Source: Angiostrongylus vasorum (Eukaryota; Nematoda; Chromadorea; Rhabditida; Metastrongylidae). From it: 64,000 nt of DNA. Of this stretch, positions 1 through 11,919 are shown piece after piece. The translations under genes and the position numbers were made by a program. Below the pieces are notes generated by a model. It was not told the DNA's origin and did not search any database. It worked only from the letters and a program-made list of their open reading frames with translations. Within the stretch, counting starts at the first letter, position 1. The number at the start of each line of letters is the position of its first letter. The stretch lies in NCBI GenBank assembly GCA_018806985.1, contig JADANN010000018.1, positions 714,501 through 778,500 on the forward strand, read 5' to 3'.

Positions 1-2
1 AG

Positions 3-167
3 GCTAATCCTCTCGACCTGATGAAGATAACCTATAGCTCTAAGCAGCTTAAGTTCGAACATTCGATCTCAAAGGAAAGAAGGAAAACGCATAGAACTTC
101 CCTCGGCAAAACTGCTCTCCAAAACGTTATGAACAAGTTTCGAGAAGAAACACCGCTATGGGACTAA
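3..167 (+). CDS. Possible C-terminal exon of a gene entering from the left edge
   Basis: A 55-codon frame is open from the window edge to a TAA at 165-167 and ends in ...EETPLWD. It is rich in Lys, Arg and Ser (SISKERRKTHRTSLGK) and reads like coding sequence, but has no recognisable domain. The start lies outside the window. It abuts, on the opposite strand, a candidate first exon (175-267), so if both are real the two genes nearly touch. It could also be chance open sequence in an intron of the minus-strand gene. No function is proposed. Confidence 0.3.
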   Translation, partial: ANPLDLMKITYSSKQLKFEHSISKERRKTHRTSLGKTALQNVMNKFREETPLWD

Positions 168-174
168 ATATTAC

Positions 175-267
175 CTCGTCTGGAGTGATTTCCTCCTCGT
201 CAGCCGTACTAGACATGTTCATGTCCATCGATGACTGTACAGACACTAACGAATCGGGTAGAGTCAT
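175..267 (-). CDS. Candidate first coding exon of a minus-strand gene leaving the window
   Basis: The ATG (265-267) lies one base after a strong acceptor, the complement of 269-278 reading ...GTTTTTAG, as expected for a spliced-leader trans-splice site. The exon encodes 31 residues, acidic at the end (MTLPDSLVSV...ADEEEITPDE), and stops at a phase-0 donor GTAATATTTA. The following exons would lie left of position 1. The frame also stays open upstream of the ATG to about 408, but the acceptor makes the 267 start the better choice. Ser/Met-rich and acidic; protein not recognised. Confidence 0.4.
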
Positions 268-510
268 ACTAAAAACCAAAACGGAAAAGGCAATTTTATA
301 TAGAGATGTTTGAAATACAACAGATGCCCCAATTAGCCCTACCCATAACCAAACACTTCGCCCCACCTCAGAATCTGTGGAACAGCCATCACACAAACTG
401 ACTGCCAATATAAATCGAGCAACTAGTTAGCCCAACTAAGTTGAACAACGTTCAATACATTTATGACTTTATATGGTTTTTCGTGAGCGCCTATGTACAA
501 TACAGTGGTT

Positions 511-905
511 ACTTAAGAAAACCTCCCAACGGTTTACCGCCTCATCGTGGCTGGGAGGTGTTCTTGGGTGTCGGGCTGCGATCTATTGAGGGTGATTGAT
601 CCTTCAGCAGGGTCTCCCAAGTTGAAGAGTCCGGCGTTTCCATCACGAAGCTCAGCTAGGAGTACAGCAACACCAGGGATCCACCACTGTCCTGGTGTCA
701 AACTAGTCGCATGGTGACAAATCTCCCTCTGATCTAGAAGAGCGGCGACTGCCTATAGTGGTGAGGACCTGAGGCAGACTTTAGCCAGGCTGACTGCAGG
801 ACTCTAGATAACCACAATGCCTAAACTAGCAAAGCTCCAAAAAACAGAAATTTTGCTAGAGCTCGCACAACCAGTGAAGACGAGACATCCAAGTACTCAA
901 GTACT
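511..905 (+). mobile_element. Non-autonomous RTE deletion derivative, copy 1
   Basis: This starts with CCTCCCAACGGTTTACCGCC, continues with the conserved block CATCGTGGCTGGGAGGTGTT, and ends with a GCACAACCAGTGAAGACG tail followed by degenerate CAAGTACTCAAGTACTT repeats. The same unit recurs at 26041-26425 (inverted), 56203-56590 and 57318-58020. Its tail matches the 3' end of the full-length RTE at 30890-34138, and its middle (TCCCTCTGATC, then GTGGTGAGGACCTG) resembles that element's 5' untranslated region. It has no coding capacity. Confidence 0.7.
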
Positions 906-1040
906 TCAGAAAACAATCGATAGCCCACGGCCTACATACGATGTCACAGACTTGTGGAGGCCGTATAGATCTTAACTCTTCTCCCCTCTTTCTCTTTACG
1001 CCCACATGCAATTTACTCCAAAACACCACTTTGATTTCAG

Positions 1041-2027
1041 AACTGCTTGAGAAGAAGGTTTCCACGAAAACTGGAATCGTTAAAATTCTCGCTGCACTCT
1101 TCTCAGTGACAAATGCCAATGTTGCATCCCTGTATATCGAACTGTTCCGGAGTGAACTTACGGTCTTCAAACATTTCGATCTTCAAGATATGAACCCGGA
1201 CGATGAACCGCGAACACTGAGCTCGTTCCAAAAAATCATGTTCTTACCGTCGCAAAATAATGAAGTTAGTCTACCTTGCTCTTGCTCGCAAACTTGTATC
1301 TGTACAGCTTAATCGTTCTTTAACTCGACTAGAAAACCCTACGATAAGCAGATACAGTAAGTGTTCATTTGAAGCTAAAATGCTAGGACAATTTCGGCCA
1401 AGTAGTGGTCATGTATGACTCGCACCACCGTCAATATGCGATTTCTGGAGAAATTCACCATCGTTTCACAGTCTAACAGTCTTCCACATATTCATGATAG
1501 CAATTGAAAAGAACAATTTTGGTTACTTTCTCGATTAAGACATGCTGCGGAAAAACCTGCTGCAGAAAACACGGAACAATCTAACAGATTTACACAACAA
1601 ATGAGAAAAAAATCAGCGGCAAAGGAAACAGCATATTAAGTTTGTCCAAAAAATGCGCAAAAACCTCCCTAATGTGAGCTTCGGACAAGCGTAATAGCAA
1701 AAACCACTATGAAAAGGAGACCATCGAATTCCAATGTAAGGACCGGCAGAAAATATGAAACAGAAAAACGATAAACAACTGTGCGAACAACCACAATGTA
1801 CATGATGCACAACTGATTCTACTTACTTAAAAATGATAAACAATAAGAAGTACAAATTATTAAAGGAAAAGGTGTGCCAGGTCACAAAAAGGGGATGCAG
1901 CTGGTTAGCATATAAGAGATTTGGTGTTATGCAAGCAAATAAACCACAGAATTTCACTCTTGGGGTTTCATTTCACCAGGTTGTCCTGAAATGTGTAATA
2001 ATATTACTTGGACAGAATGCCTGTTGA
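1041..2027 (+). CDS. Unrecognised plus-strand gene, 3' part (two exons)
   Basis: Exon 1041-1264 follows a good acceptor (TTTGATTTCAG) and ends at a phase-0 donor (GAA then GTTAGT). It encodes 74 residues with an amphipathic, helical look (ELLEKKVSTKTGIVKILAAL, later SELTVFKHFDLQDM and SSFQKIMFLPSQNNE). A possible last exon 1980-2027 follows the acceptor TTTCATTTCACCAG in matching phase and ends ILLGQNAC-stop. An in-frame ATG at 941 could start the protein if there is no intron before 1041; otherwise upstream exons are hidden behind the RTE derivative. It is tail-to-tail with swsn-1. Family unknown; the first exon is much better supported than the last. Confidence 0.4.
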
Positions 2028-2081
2028 GAAAAGAGACATTAGAATGTGGAATCAACCCACTAATAAAGGATAAAAAGGATA

Positions 2082-2345
2082 AAGCTTTCGGCGTTGATCA
2101 ATCCCTGAGGGATGCGCCCTGCGTTCGACTTCATTAAGCATCGTTTGGAGGTGATTAAATGCATATCTGGCCTTTACAATGACTCGCGGTGACCTATCGA
2201 TGTATCGAGCCGGTGCTGCTGTCCTCCCAGACAAGTCTGGTACCAATTTGCCGACCTTGGAGGAATGTAAGGCATAGTGAGCCACAACCGCGAAAATCGA
2301 CCACATAAATGTATCGCAGGCGCCTTACTGCGCCACACGAGCCCT
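2082..2345 (-). repeat. tRNA-derived SINE-like repeat, family A, copy 1
   Basis: On the minus strand it starts with a tRNA-like head (box A-like GGCGCAGTAAGGCGCC), passes through a body with GGTAGGTCACCGCGAGTC-like sequence, and ends with the tail ATCCCTCAGGGATTGATCAA then CGCCGAAAGCTTTAT. The other copies are at 17865-18133, 21331-21600, 34355-34640 (plus), 55040-55280 and 62225-62425 (partial). It lies just past the 3' end of swsn-1. Confidence 0.75.
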
Positions 2346-2523
2346 AACCCACTGATAGATTCCATAAAGAAGGATACCGTTATGAAGACATTAAAACATA
2401 CAAAAACACGTTGAAATACGTGTGTTTGCAGCATGATTTTGCAAAAAAAAAAAAGAGACAAAAATATTGCTAAACCTATGTAGCGATAACGGAAGTTGGA
2501 ACAAGAAGAAATACGCACTACTA

Positions 2524-5500
2524 TTAAACAAACTGAGAACAAAAACCACCTTGGTGCATAGGCGGTGTTGCAGCGTCTGACATATCAAGCGATGATGTTT
2601 GAGCACCTTGAGGAGGATATGTGGCGGGTGCTTGTGCATACTGTTGTGGAGGATACCCAGGGTGCCCTAAATATAAGTATGCTACACTTCAGAAATGCAT
2701 CAAAAAAAGTTTCTTCCCTTCAAGCTGCCTTATAAATGTGCAAAGTCTTCTTTTTTCACAACACCAGCTTCCACATCTCCCGTGCGAATTCTAGGGCGTT
2801 TTGCATTGAACTCGTTACCTCATATCCATCACACACTAAGGTCTCAGAACTTTTCGACCATGGCTTCGCCTGCTGCTTAAGGATTGCCGACTTCTTTTAT
2901 GAATGACGTTTAATGATGGTCGTGTTGATTCTACCTGGAGTCCGAGGTCACTCAGGATGGAACGCACCCACTTGGATTGCAGAAACCGAACTCTTCCCAA
3001 CCAAGCATGCTACCAACATACCGATCACGGTGGGATAGCTTGCTCGGTAAGCGCGAGTGCAGATCGAACTAGCATGGTGCGTACTCATGGCGAATGATAT
3101 TAATAACACTGTGCTACCAACCATTTAATGCAAGTTTACATAACAGCAATTAGATTCGGTAAAAAGTTTACCTTGAGGTGGATACCCTGGATAACCGCCA
3201 GGACGTTGTGGTGGTTGAGTGCTGTACCCAGTAGGTGGTGGCTGGCCTTGGTATGGTGGGCGCTGTTGTGGAGGGTAAGCGCCAGGCTGAGGTTGAGCAG
3301 CATAGCCACCAGGTCGAGGTTGTCCATAATAACTAGGTGTTGAACCTTGTTGGGGTGGATATCCAGTGTGACCTGGAAGTAATGTGACATTAAAATCGCT
3401 CAGATTAGGTGTGCAGTTGACATTAATACCAATATTTTGAGTCCAACCTTGTTGAGGCGGATATCCCTGATATGCACTTTGTGACTGTTGCTGTTGTGGG
3501 TATCCTTGTGGAGGATAAGCTTGCGCAGGATATCCTGGTTGTTGACCAGCAGGAGGACCAGGCGGAACATAAGCTGAAGCTGGAGGTTGAGCAGCTGGTG
3601 CAGGTGGTGCAGCTTGGACGGGTTGTTGTGGAGGCTGCTGCTGGGGCTGTTGAATAGTGGGCTGCAAAGGCGTCGGTACACGCACACCGGCGGTTGTTGG
3701 GGCTTCCACGGATGATTCGTTCTTTTCAACGGTAGCTGAAATAAGTTTTTAAACAAAACATTAGTGCGAGGCATTTCAGGAAACCATATGCCGACTCCCT
3801 CGCTCTCTAAAATATAGTAAATTAGCAAGACCTATTTATCAGTTATATTTCTGTAACATTACGCTTTCTAAGATGTGAGGCTGAAAAGCAGTTTTTTCCG
3901 GCTGTCAATAATTTACAAACAACGGAGTATGTAGGGATTTCACAGATATATAAATATACACACATTTGTGGGATATCCTTATTTTGGGTTTTAAGTCTGT
4001 TTAGAATACATATCCTTATAGTTCCAAGTTTGTTAAAAACACAAGTTTTAAAGGATTGAAAACGAAATTGAACTTCATAGCGTAAGCGAAACAAACGCAA
4101 GTATCAGCAATATATTGTGCGACACTATCACGTCCTACTGAACAAAGAAAAACATAAGTCCTAAAAAAAAATTAAAAAAAAATCAGGACCTTAAGCATGA
4201 CTTTATCGTTTCTGAACAAGATAATCTGAAACCCCTTGATAAACATGATTCTAATGCTTTTTTTCAACATGACAAAGTTGTTCACCGTAAACTTGGTAGT
4301 TTAAAGTTGAAAAGGGTCGTTATTTCCGAGCCCAATGCATCTATTTAGCTCGAAGAAACCAAAGTAATTGTACCAGATTTGCGCACTTAGCGCTTATAAA
4401 TCCACGGTACATTATACGAACGGTTGCTAAGTATTTTAAAGAAAATCGTTGGATAACAAACAACTATTTCTTGACATTTTAAACATAAAGTTTTGAATCT
4501 TGTCAAAATCGAGGCCCAGGTCAGATTGAACCCAGAACTACCCTTTCCGAGGACTCACGTGTTACCCACTGTACCACTGAGGCCCTTGATTTGCCTTTCT
4601 CTCAACTACATTTCCTACCTAACGGTGCTATCAGCAATCACCCGCAAACGGAAATGATCTGGAGAACAAAATCGGCACCGGTCCCAGTTAAGTTGAGGTT
4701 GAAGTCGAAATCACAATGTTATCTTTTTATTTGCTGCCTACTACTACTTTCATGGTAGGGTATTATGCGAAATACAACCACTGTGATCCGAAAGCGTAAT
4801 CGTGAGTACAATCTGGCCAGATGCCCTAGTCTTGCAAAAATAGTAGCACTATAGTGGTTGTATCTCACATTACACATTGCCGTGAAAATAATAATACGCA
4901 GCAAATAAAAAGTTTACATTGAGCCACTAGAATACGGTCGAAAGATTTCTGATTCCCAAATCTCCACAAGGAGTCGGAACCACCGAATGGAAAGTAAAGC
5001 ATATTAATATTGATAATAAGCATATAAAAAACTAACCCTCCTGACTTGGAGGAATGGCAATCTGCACTTGAGGAGTTGGTTGTGGAGGCCCACTAATTTC
5101 GAAACCCGGAGGTAGAGAAGCTGGTAACTGGCCTGCTGCAACCATCTTACTATGTGCCTCATGTTTCGCACGCTGTTCCAAGTATCTCAATTGGTCCATA
5201 TGAAACGCCTGACGTTCCAAAATCAGTTGTTGACGTTGATATTCGAGCTTAAATAAAGAGCAACACTCATGCTACATTCATCTTTTGTTAACGAATATAG
5301 TCTACTATGTTCCAACAAGTTTAGAAAATTATAGGACGTTTAAGTGATCATACAGCCTCTCGTTCCTTATCCATTATTTGCTCAAGTTCATCAAAATGTC
5401 GTAATTTCATTTCCAACTTCTTCATTTGCGTTTCCACAAGTTGGGCGACTAATGATTTGATACGCCTTTCTTCTATGGTAGCCAAATGCTTCGCTTTCAC

Positions 5501-8500
5501 AGCAGCAGCAGCTAGTGCAGCTCCAGCAGCTGCCTGAACATTTTCACTTACAGCTAATTTGACACGGTTTTCATCCACTACGTCATCCGGCTTTTTCTTA
5601 GCCTCATCAGTTTCCATCTTTTCACTTTCGTCTTTTTCCTTTTTCTCGTCAGTAGCAATCCCAGATTTTGCAAGACCAACAGCTCCATCGAGTACACCGG
5701 TCTTTTCTTCATGAGCTTGTACATTACGTGCATGCGCCTCAACCATTAATGCAGGTACCTCATCTTTCATCTTCGCGAATTCTTCAATAGCCGCCTTCGT
5801 CGCCGCTTGAGCGACCTTCGGGTCGACAACGGAGGCAAGGAATGCGACAGTGGACATGACAGGATTTCCGGATTGAGAAAATGGGACAGGCTGGAAGGCC
5901 AAAGGACCTTAAAAACAGCTTTATTTTCAACCATAAATAAGATCTCTATCTGGCAGCTAATGATGGACAAACGTAAAGCAGCCGTGTCGAAAATAAAAAG
6001 GACATTTTCGAAAACCACAAATGAAAGTTAAGAGGACTACTTAACAAACATGATAAATCAAAAAAATACCCAACCCAAAATGTTTTCGCTGCAACCGTTC
6101 ACGTCATCAGGTCCAAGATAAGGATCCTGTATGGGTAGTTGTAGAAATCGTAGAATGCATTCATCTTGTGTTCGTGACCCGACATGATCAGATACCTAAA
6201 GACCACGAATATCACCAACACTTATGCTTAACCTACGGAAGATTTCGAGACAATCACGATATTTCCAGAAAAGAGTTGCAGTGAAAACAGAACAAATCAC
6301 TTTATTCCAATCGTCCTTGAACATCTCCAGTCCTTCCAGAAGTAATAGAGTCTCCTGATCCGTCCAATCTCGACCAGGTGCTGCTCCCTTTGTCTTAAAA
6401 CGTTTTTTTCCCACACAATTGCTTTTCAATAATTCGACTACTAGTAATCTAGAACACTAATAAGGAAATTCAATTCATAAATTAATAAGTGAGAAAATAA
6501 CCTTCATTGCAGCCAATTGTTTCTGATATTGATCAGTCTTGAGACCAATATTGGACAACTTGTCAATAGAACTTTTCTCGCCCTCTTCGACGTCTTTCTT
6601 CTCCAACGGGAAGTTCGAAACAACAGGACAGATTGGTTGCACACCGGTAGGAGTGTCAGCTAACACCATAAAATGACTAGTAGCCGGAGGGGCGATTGGG
6701 GCCGGACGAGCGTCTGAGTCTACCTGGTAATTTATCAGACCCCACTGCTCCAAGAATGAGTGTACCCTAAAACAAAAACCTTTTTACACAATTGGATAAT
6801 AATTTCACACAAAACCTGAAACTTTAACGATACAACAAGACTATCACTATGCCTACAACAGTGTTTACAAACTTTCAATACTTGTAACTAGAGAGAATCT
6901 AGATCAAAAACTCGCAGACGAACGATACAACACTGGACAACGTTATAAGAATTTTTTTCAAGCAGACCGTGTTTTAACTCGGTAGTAACAATTCCTGGAT
7001 TGTTACGCTAACATGAGGCTGGCTGACAAAGATGTTTATTTGGCCAACTTTTCGACGTCTTTGTCTTCATCAGAGCGTCAATGGCAACAATATTTCTTGA
7101 ACAAAGGAGCGCTTCCGGGTGAGGTTGCCTCCTTCGACCCGTGCTCCACTGAAGAACAACTGACTCGGTACTACTATGAAGTCACCAAATTCGAAAAGAA
7201 GAACAACTGTGGACCACCGACTCGGATCATCGGCTCTGATGAAGATGAAGACGTCGAAACGTTAAGCGAGTGAACATCTTTACAAATCTTGTGTTAGCCT
7301 ACGAATCCAAGAGTTATAAACAGTGTTATTTTCATTCACTGGAAAAAAACATTCGGCAAAATAATTTACAAGCAGCATGGAAGCGAACTTGCCCTCATCT
7401 TTAGAATATTTACACATTTCAACCACTTGGTTTTTAGTTTTTTGTTATAAATACATTGGTATACAAATAATGTTCACAAATAATAGCAGTTTCAGCCGCT
7501 ACAAAAATAAGGACACAGATTGCGAAACAAACATTTATTGCTTGCACTATTTACACACATTTCTTTAAAGCAAGCTTCTGTCCAACACTCTTCCACTTAA
7601 TATTTCTTTCTGAAACTCAGTTAACAATGATTTTGGACCAGTCTCCGTCGTGCTTCCAAAGTTAGACTCGCATCGTTTCGCTCCAGACATTCAATTTGAA
7701 CATAAAGTGGCGGCGGGAACTCGAAATGTCATGAAAGCACAGGAAAGAGACGACCTTTCTACAGCTCAGTATGCAAGTGATTTGAAGGTTTTAGTAGTAG
7801 TCTTGGTCAAGACGTCTAACAGGTGGACTACGCGTAACAGTAGTTGAAGAGTGCCATTTGCAAGCGATAGTCGAAACTGCCCGGACAAAAAGTACTTGCG
7901 CGGTTGTAAAGAAAACTCACCATTTATGACTTCGAAATTGTTAGTAAAGACTCATAAATTATGTCCTTCACATCTTTTATACCATAAGACAACCCATTTC
8001 CCGACCGCATTTTACCGCATGCGATGAAATTTAGCTCCTATGCGACAACACATTAGGTTCGTTGGGAAAGTTGAAATGAGATAATGCTCATAAGTCCAAA
8101 GTAAATTATGCACCTAAAAGGTGGTTCCAATAATTTTCATTTTTTTTCATTTTCGGCACCGTAGTCATCTAATAAAACGTCCTCAGCACTGGCAAAACAG
8201 ATACAGCAGAGATTCACTGTCACGAATTTAATAAAATCTTGTAAAAACAGCAGCAGCATGGCCAATAGGAAAAATTCTATCCTTGCACAACAACACTCGA
8301 AAAGATGTGCAAAACCAACAAAAACTGTACGTTTTTCCACGGAACTCAAGCTTATACTAGGCAAGACGACTTGGTGCAAACACCCAAAACGGTATTTAAA
8401 AACTCGATCAAGTTCTTAAAGAAGAGCATTTGATTGAAGGTGCCAGGCATATTGGAGACAGGATGTTATAGTAATATCGTAAAGAGAAAATTTAAGCGCA

Positions 8501-11312
8501 TAACTACTGCATGAGAATTGGAAAAGATTTGGTTAGGTTCATCAAATAGGGGAAGATCTTAAAAGCTTGTGCATGTCAACGTATGATGGCCAGGGAAAAC
8601 TATGCATTTCGAGTGCTATTGAACAAAGCCTATGAAAAAGCCTTCAAAACTGCAATTTTTAACTTGGTCTTCCGCCTGTTACTTAAAACTCATAAGATCT
8701 ATACTTCCCTGTGCGCCTTAAAATAAACGACTAAGAGCTCCACTAATATCTAATGCTTACGCCATTTTAGAGAAGAAATAACTGTGAAAAGAAGAGACAC
8801 CAAGATTAGGCTAAAACATTAATGAACATTAATGAGAAGAGAAAATTTCAACAAAAAGCAAGTAATGAAGTTTACACACACATAACTCGTTCCTTCCATT
8901 TCTCACCATTTATCAAACTACATGACTGCATTAATTGGCTTAGATTTCAAAGAAAACGAGATGTACCTCCAACTGATGAGTATGTACTGCACATTTGAAA
9001 GTGCTCTGAAGAACAAATGAGCACTGACCTGATAATCGAACAAACATCTCCGGCGAGATTCCTTCGACAGGCAGTTGCGGAAAGATATTCGAACGGATTC
9101 AGACGATACGTATCCACCATAAAATTCCGGTAGGAGAGATATCTAAACTTGGAAATGAAGTTAAAACTAACCGGAGAATAAGAACGTGAAAGAAAAACTA
9201 CGGCTCAACTTTTGACACTCAATCTCAAATCAAGGGAAAAAAACACATACACAAACCATCGAAGAAAACTTTAACCTACACTTCAGGCGTTTTGCTTTTG
9301 TTTCGGCCATTGAAAAATTCTGGAACAGCTCGCTTCTCAATCTGATGAACGGCATTGTAGTCAAACCAGGATGCGTATGATGGAACCACGATGTAATGGG
9401 TTTGCTCTATAACATTTCCCTCGTTCTCCTAAAAATATTGGCAGTGAGAAAAATCACCCCCAGTAATCTTATCAGTTTCTTAAATAAAAACCATACAGGC
9501 TCTGCTCAAACTGTGCAGTATGGCAAGCACAAAGTCCACCAAATTGAGGACTTTCCTGCTTCTAGCACTTCAAACTGAACCCCAATTTAGAATAAATCTA
9601 TGGTGTAAAGCAGATAGTCCGGCAACTCTCTGCGACTCTGGATACAATCAACCATCCCAACCCCGTGGAAAAAAAACGACAGTACAAAAAATCCCAGGAT
9701 GGAGATTGTATAATGGTCGCATTATTAGTGAAGATAAGTAACCCATGACCCATAAGTAAATAATCCGTAATAAATTGGACTGAGAAGAATCCGATAAAAT
9801 GCGCGTACCTTGGACACACTATGGTGGGATTCGTCATCAAGATCAATGAGCTTCTGCCCTTTCGGCGCTGAGAATTCAGGATCTTTTTCCCGTCCTTAAA
9901 TTTACAATCATACACCCAACACATTTAACGCAGTAGTATAAGCAAGACATACGCGAGAAATCACGGAGGTGAACACGACACCGTTCTCAAGCCAGTTTTC
10001 TCAACAAAAACAATCAGATTTCCGGTATAAACATTTCAAACAACAAACACGGAGTGTACAGTCTTAGACAAGATTTTTTGCAGAATTTTTTTTAAAATCT
10101 TAACGCAGAATGACCGACTAGTTTCCATTAACTATAGTACACGAGAAGCTAAAAGCTTGACAGATCGATAGAATCCCTGCCAAAATTTTCTTTTCCACTA
10201 CTTTCCTAAGACGTTATTTCAATTCTAAGTTTTCTTGATATACTACCGTATCATGTTGCACAAGAAGCCACTCCCTCAACTGCTCGTCTAAAATCGGAAC
10301 GGAAAAGAAAAGCGAAAACTTTCTCATCAAGTCCAGAAAGATTATATTTATATCGTGGCAGAATAAGAGATGTAGCATCTCCGCAAAGTCTAGTAGATCT
10401 AATGAATTTTATTCCAAGAATAAAGTCCACCACTAGATACGTTTAAACCTGAAAGGTTCAACTATTTCTGGCCACGTATGAGTTGAAACTACCATGGGTC
10501 ACTATTTCAAATGCATTAACCCTCCACACTGCCTTTCCTAGAATGCTCTTCTCATTCAAATACACTTAATTGTCTTCGTATGTCCTCAACTTTCTACCGA
10601 CAAGCGTTAAAACTGGTGTTTCAGCAGTATCGCCTTCTTCAGAGACTGGAAGCTATACTGATATGCAATTTACTATGCCAAACGCTTCAATAACACAAAT
10701 GGAAAGACGAAAACCTATACGGTAACCATATGATCAACAGCTTCTTGAAAAACTCACCATTCTTACGTGCCTTCCACTGAGTAGGAACTGCTGATTAGAG
10801 TCATATACCTCCGCTCATCGATCATCGCACCGATTTTTTGACGTGGGGTGGTCCAATCATCGACCATATGCGACTCTAATCAGCTGTTCTTCCTCGGTGG
10901 AAAGCACGTAAAGACGGTGGGTTCTTCAAAAAGCTGTTAAACATGTGACTTTCATCTTCCTGTTTGTGTTACTGGAGCGTCTTACATAGCAAATTGCCTA
11001 TCAATATATTTTTTCCAAGCTCTGAAGGCGATGCGATACTGCCGAAACGTCAGCTTTAACGGAATAAAGAACAAAGCAAGTCCCACCGATACTTCAAAAA
11101 ATATTCTGACCATCGCATAAGTACATGTAGTACAGCATTCAGCACAAGAAAACAGGTCATATAGGTCAGTGAAGCAGAAGATAAACAGCGAACCTTTGGG
11201 TGGCTCGACTTTTACGGCGACTCCGCTCCGACTGTCATCATCATCTCCTTGCATGGAGACGTCGCCATCGTCATCATCACGTTTACGTTTCGTTCCACTA
11301 AACGACTCTTCA
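2524..11312 (-). CDS. swsn-1: SWI/SNF complex subunit SMARCC/SWSN-1, C-terminal two thirds (12 exons)
   Basis: Core scaffold subunit of the BAF/PBAF nucleosome remodeller, acting in the nucleus. Exons in order: 11194-11312, 9809-9894, 9280-9428, 9029-9142, 6502-6766, 6301-6393, 6096-6195, 5354-5907, 5037-5247, 3448-3735, 3172-3372, 2524-2666; phases agree at every junction. An acidic linker with a KRKR motif precedes the SWIRM domain ([20 protein letters not shown] ... [13 protein letters not shown]). A SANT domain follows ([20 protein letters not shown]), then the family signature [20 protein letters not shown], a coiled coil ([35 protein letters not shown]), and a Pro/Gln/Gly/Tyr-rich tail of YPPQ repeats. 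The stop TAA is at 2524-2526. The N-terminal BRCT/chromo-like module and the start codon were not found. The acceptor at 11313 is weak, so the first listed exon's left boundary is tentative. Confidence 0.93.
3373..3447 (-). other. 75-nt stop-free in-frame intron (exitron-like) in swsn-1
   Basis: Between two YPPQQG repeat units the frame contains 25 codons of unrelated composition, bounded by GTTGGA and TTCCAG. Splicing joins QQG to HTGYPPQQG and keeps the repeat register. The length is a multiple of three and it holds no in-frame stop, so retention would simply insert 25 residues. Confidence 0.65.
3736..5036 (-). other. swsn-1 intron with SINE-like family B sequence
   Basis: Intron between the coiled-coil exon and the Pro/Gln-rich exon. 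The right half (about 4495-4915) holds a family B repeat in minus orientation: tRNA-like head (box A-like TCAGTGGTACAGTGGG, box B-like GGGTTCAATCTG) and a body or tail with GTAGTAGTAGGCAGCAAATA. The rest is AT-rich and shows no gene. Confidence 0.55.
7013..7273 (+). CDS. Small unrecognised gene nested in a swsn-1 intron
   Basis: A single-exon, 86-codon frame lies on the strand opposite its host, inside the 2.26-kb swsn-1 intron 6767-9028. It begins at a true ATG ([20 protein letters not shown]), has a central aromatic/acidic segment ([16 protein letters not shown], then [19 protein letters not shown]), and ends in a short acidic tail ([12 protein letters not shown]). A pyrimidine run followed by AG (TTTTTTTCAAGCAG, 6951-6964) about 50 bases upstream could be a trans-splice acceptor. 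The composition looks like a soluble intracellular protein: no signal peptide or membrane segment. I do not recognise the family. A processed retrogene is possible since it lacks introns, but no poly(A) tract is seen downstream. Confidence 0.55.
   Translation: MRLADKDVYLANFSTSLSSSERQWQQYFLNKGALPGEVASFDPCSTEEQLTRYYYEVTKFEKKNNCGPPTRIIGSDEDEDVETLSE
7274..9028. other. Remainder of swsn-1 intron, nothing recognised
   Basis: AT-rich intronic sequence after the nested gene. Short frames at 7377, 7650 and 8137 have no supporting splice sites, homology or composition. No repeat shared with the rest of the window was noticed. Confidence 0.5.
10608..10648 (-). ncRNA. Hammerhead-like ribozyme motif, copy 1
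   Basis: Minus strand: CTGAAGA, then AGGCGATACTGCT, then GAAA, then CACCAG. The core positions C3-U4-G5-A6-N-G8-A9 and G12-A13-A14 are present, but the short third stem and cleavage triplet are altered (CACC instead of CGTC), so this copy is probably inactive. Confidence 0.3.
11015..11058 (+). ncRNA. Hammerhead-like ribozyme motif, copy 2
   Basis: Plus strand: CCAAGCT CTGAAG, a hairpin segment GCGATGCGATACTGCC, then GAAACGTC and AGCTTT. The flanks AAGCT and AGCTT form a perfect 5-bp stem I that differs from the CGGCT/AGCCG pair of copies 6 and 8, consistent with covariation. GTC is the classic cleavage triplet. One A of the CUGANGA box is missing. Confidence 0.35.
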
Positions 11313-11919
11313 CTTCATAACAAAACCTACGGAGAAATACTCGAGAACAGTTGACAGTAAAATATCACGGGCTCAACTCAGATGACAACGTTCGACGTAC
11401 CCTTTCCTCATTCTGCTATGCTGGGAAATGCAGCAACTCCTAAAAGTAATAAACATTTAGGAAAAAAAAAGGAAATATTCATACAACCGCATTTTTTATG
11501 GCTCGATACCTGTGAAATAAATGAGCGTACACACACACAACATTCTGAGGCAAACAATAATAAACTGGTGGGAATACTACTACTACAATGAAAGTAGGCA
11601 GGAAAGTAGTAAGTAGGAAAGTAGGAAGGGCGATAGGCAGAAAGCAGGAAGGTTGGTATAGCAAACAATCAAAGGCTCAGAAACGAGCGCCCTCGGTAGG
11701 CAAGGCCGGCCCCGCGCGGTCGCGCTGCGGTCAGGCCGACCGGGACGCGCTTTTCGCAGCTATGTGGGAGGGTGCAGAGACTGGGCGCCAACAGTCCCTT
11801 TTGAAAACGTGGACTTGTTTTACAGCCTTGGTGTTCGTCAGCCATGGAAGGCCATAAGCTAATAGTACAGTGAGTTAATATCAACCGGAAACGATTTGAA
11901 GCAACCAGCAGTGTCCTCG

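Larger units (their letters stand above)
10604..11061. mobile_element. Foldback element 1 with hammerhead-like motifs at both ends (in swsn-1 intron)
   Basis: Outer inverted arms (TTTCAGCAGTATCGCCTTCT at 10619-10638 against GATACTGCCGAAACG at 11034-11048) enclose a second inverted repeat. That inner pair runs from about 10735-10805 (ACGTGCCTTCCACTGAG, CTGATTAGAGTCATAT) to 10866-10938 (ATATGCGACTCTAATCAG, CGGTGGAAAGCACGT). There is no coding capacity. The same modules recur at 35641-35846, 46925-47065 and, in part, 28370-28470. The element sits wholly inside the intron joining the acidic linker to the exon before SWIRM. Confidence 0.7.

Noticed and set aside
3472..3657. Plus-strand open frame opposite the Pro/Gln-rich exon
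   Set aside because: It is the complement of the repetitive CCT-CAA coding region of swsn-1; composition alone keeps it open.
11408..11668. Hydrophobic minus-strand frames rich in Phe, Tyr and Pro
   Set aside because: They translate the complement of the GTAGGAAA-type repeat; not a membrane protein.
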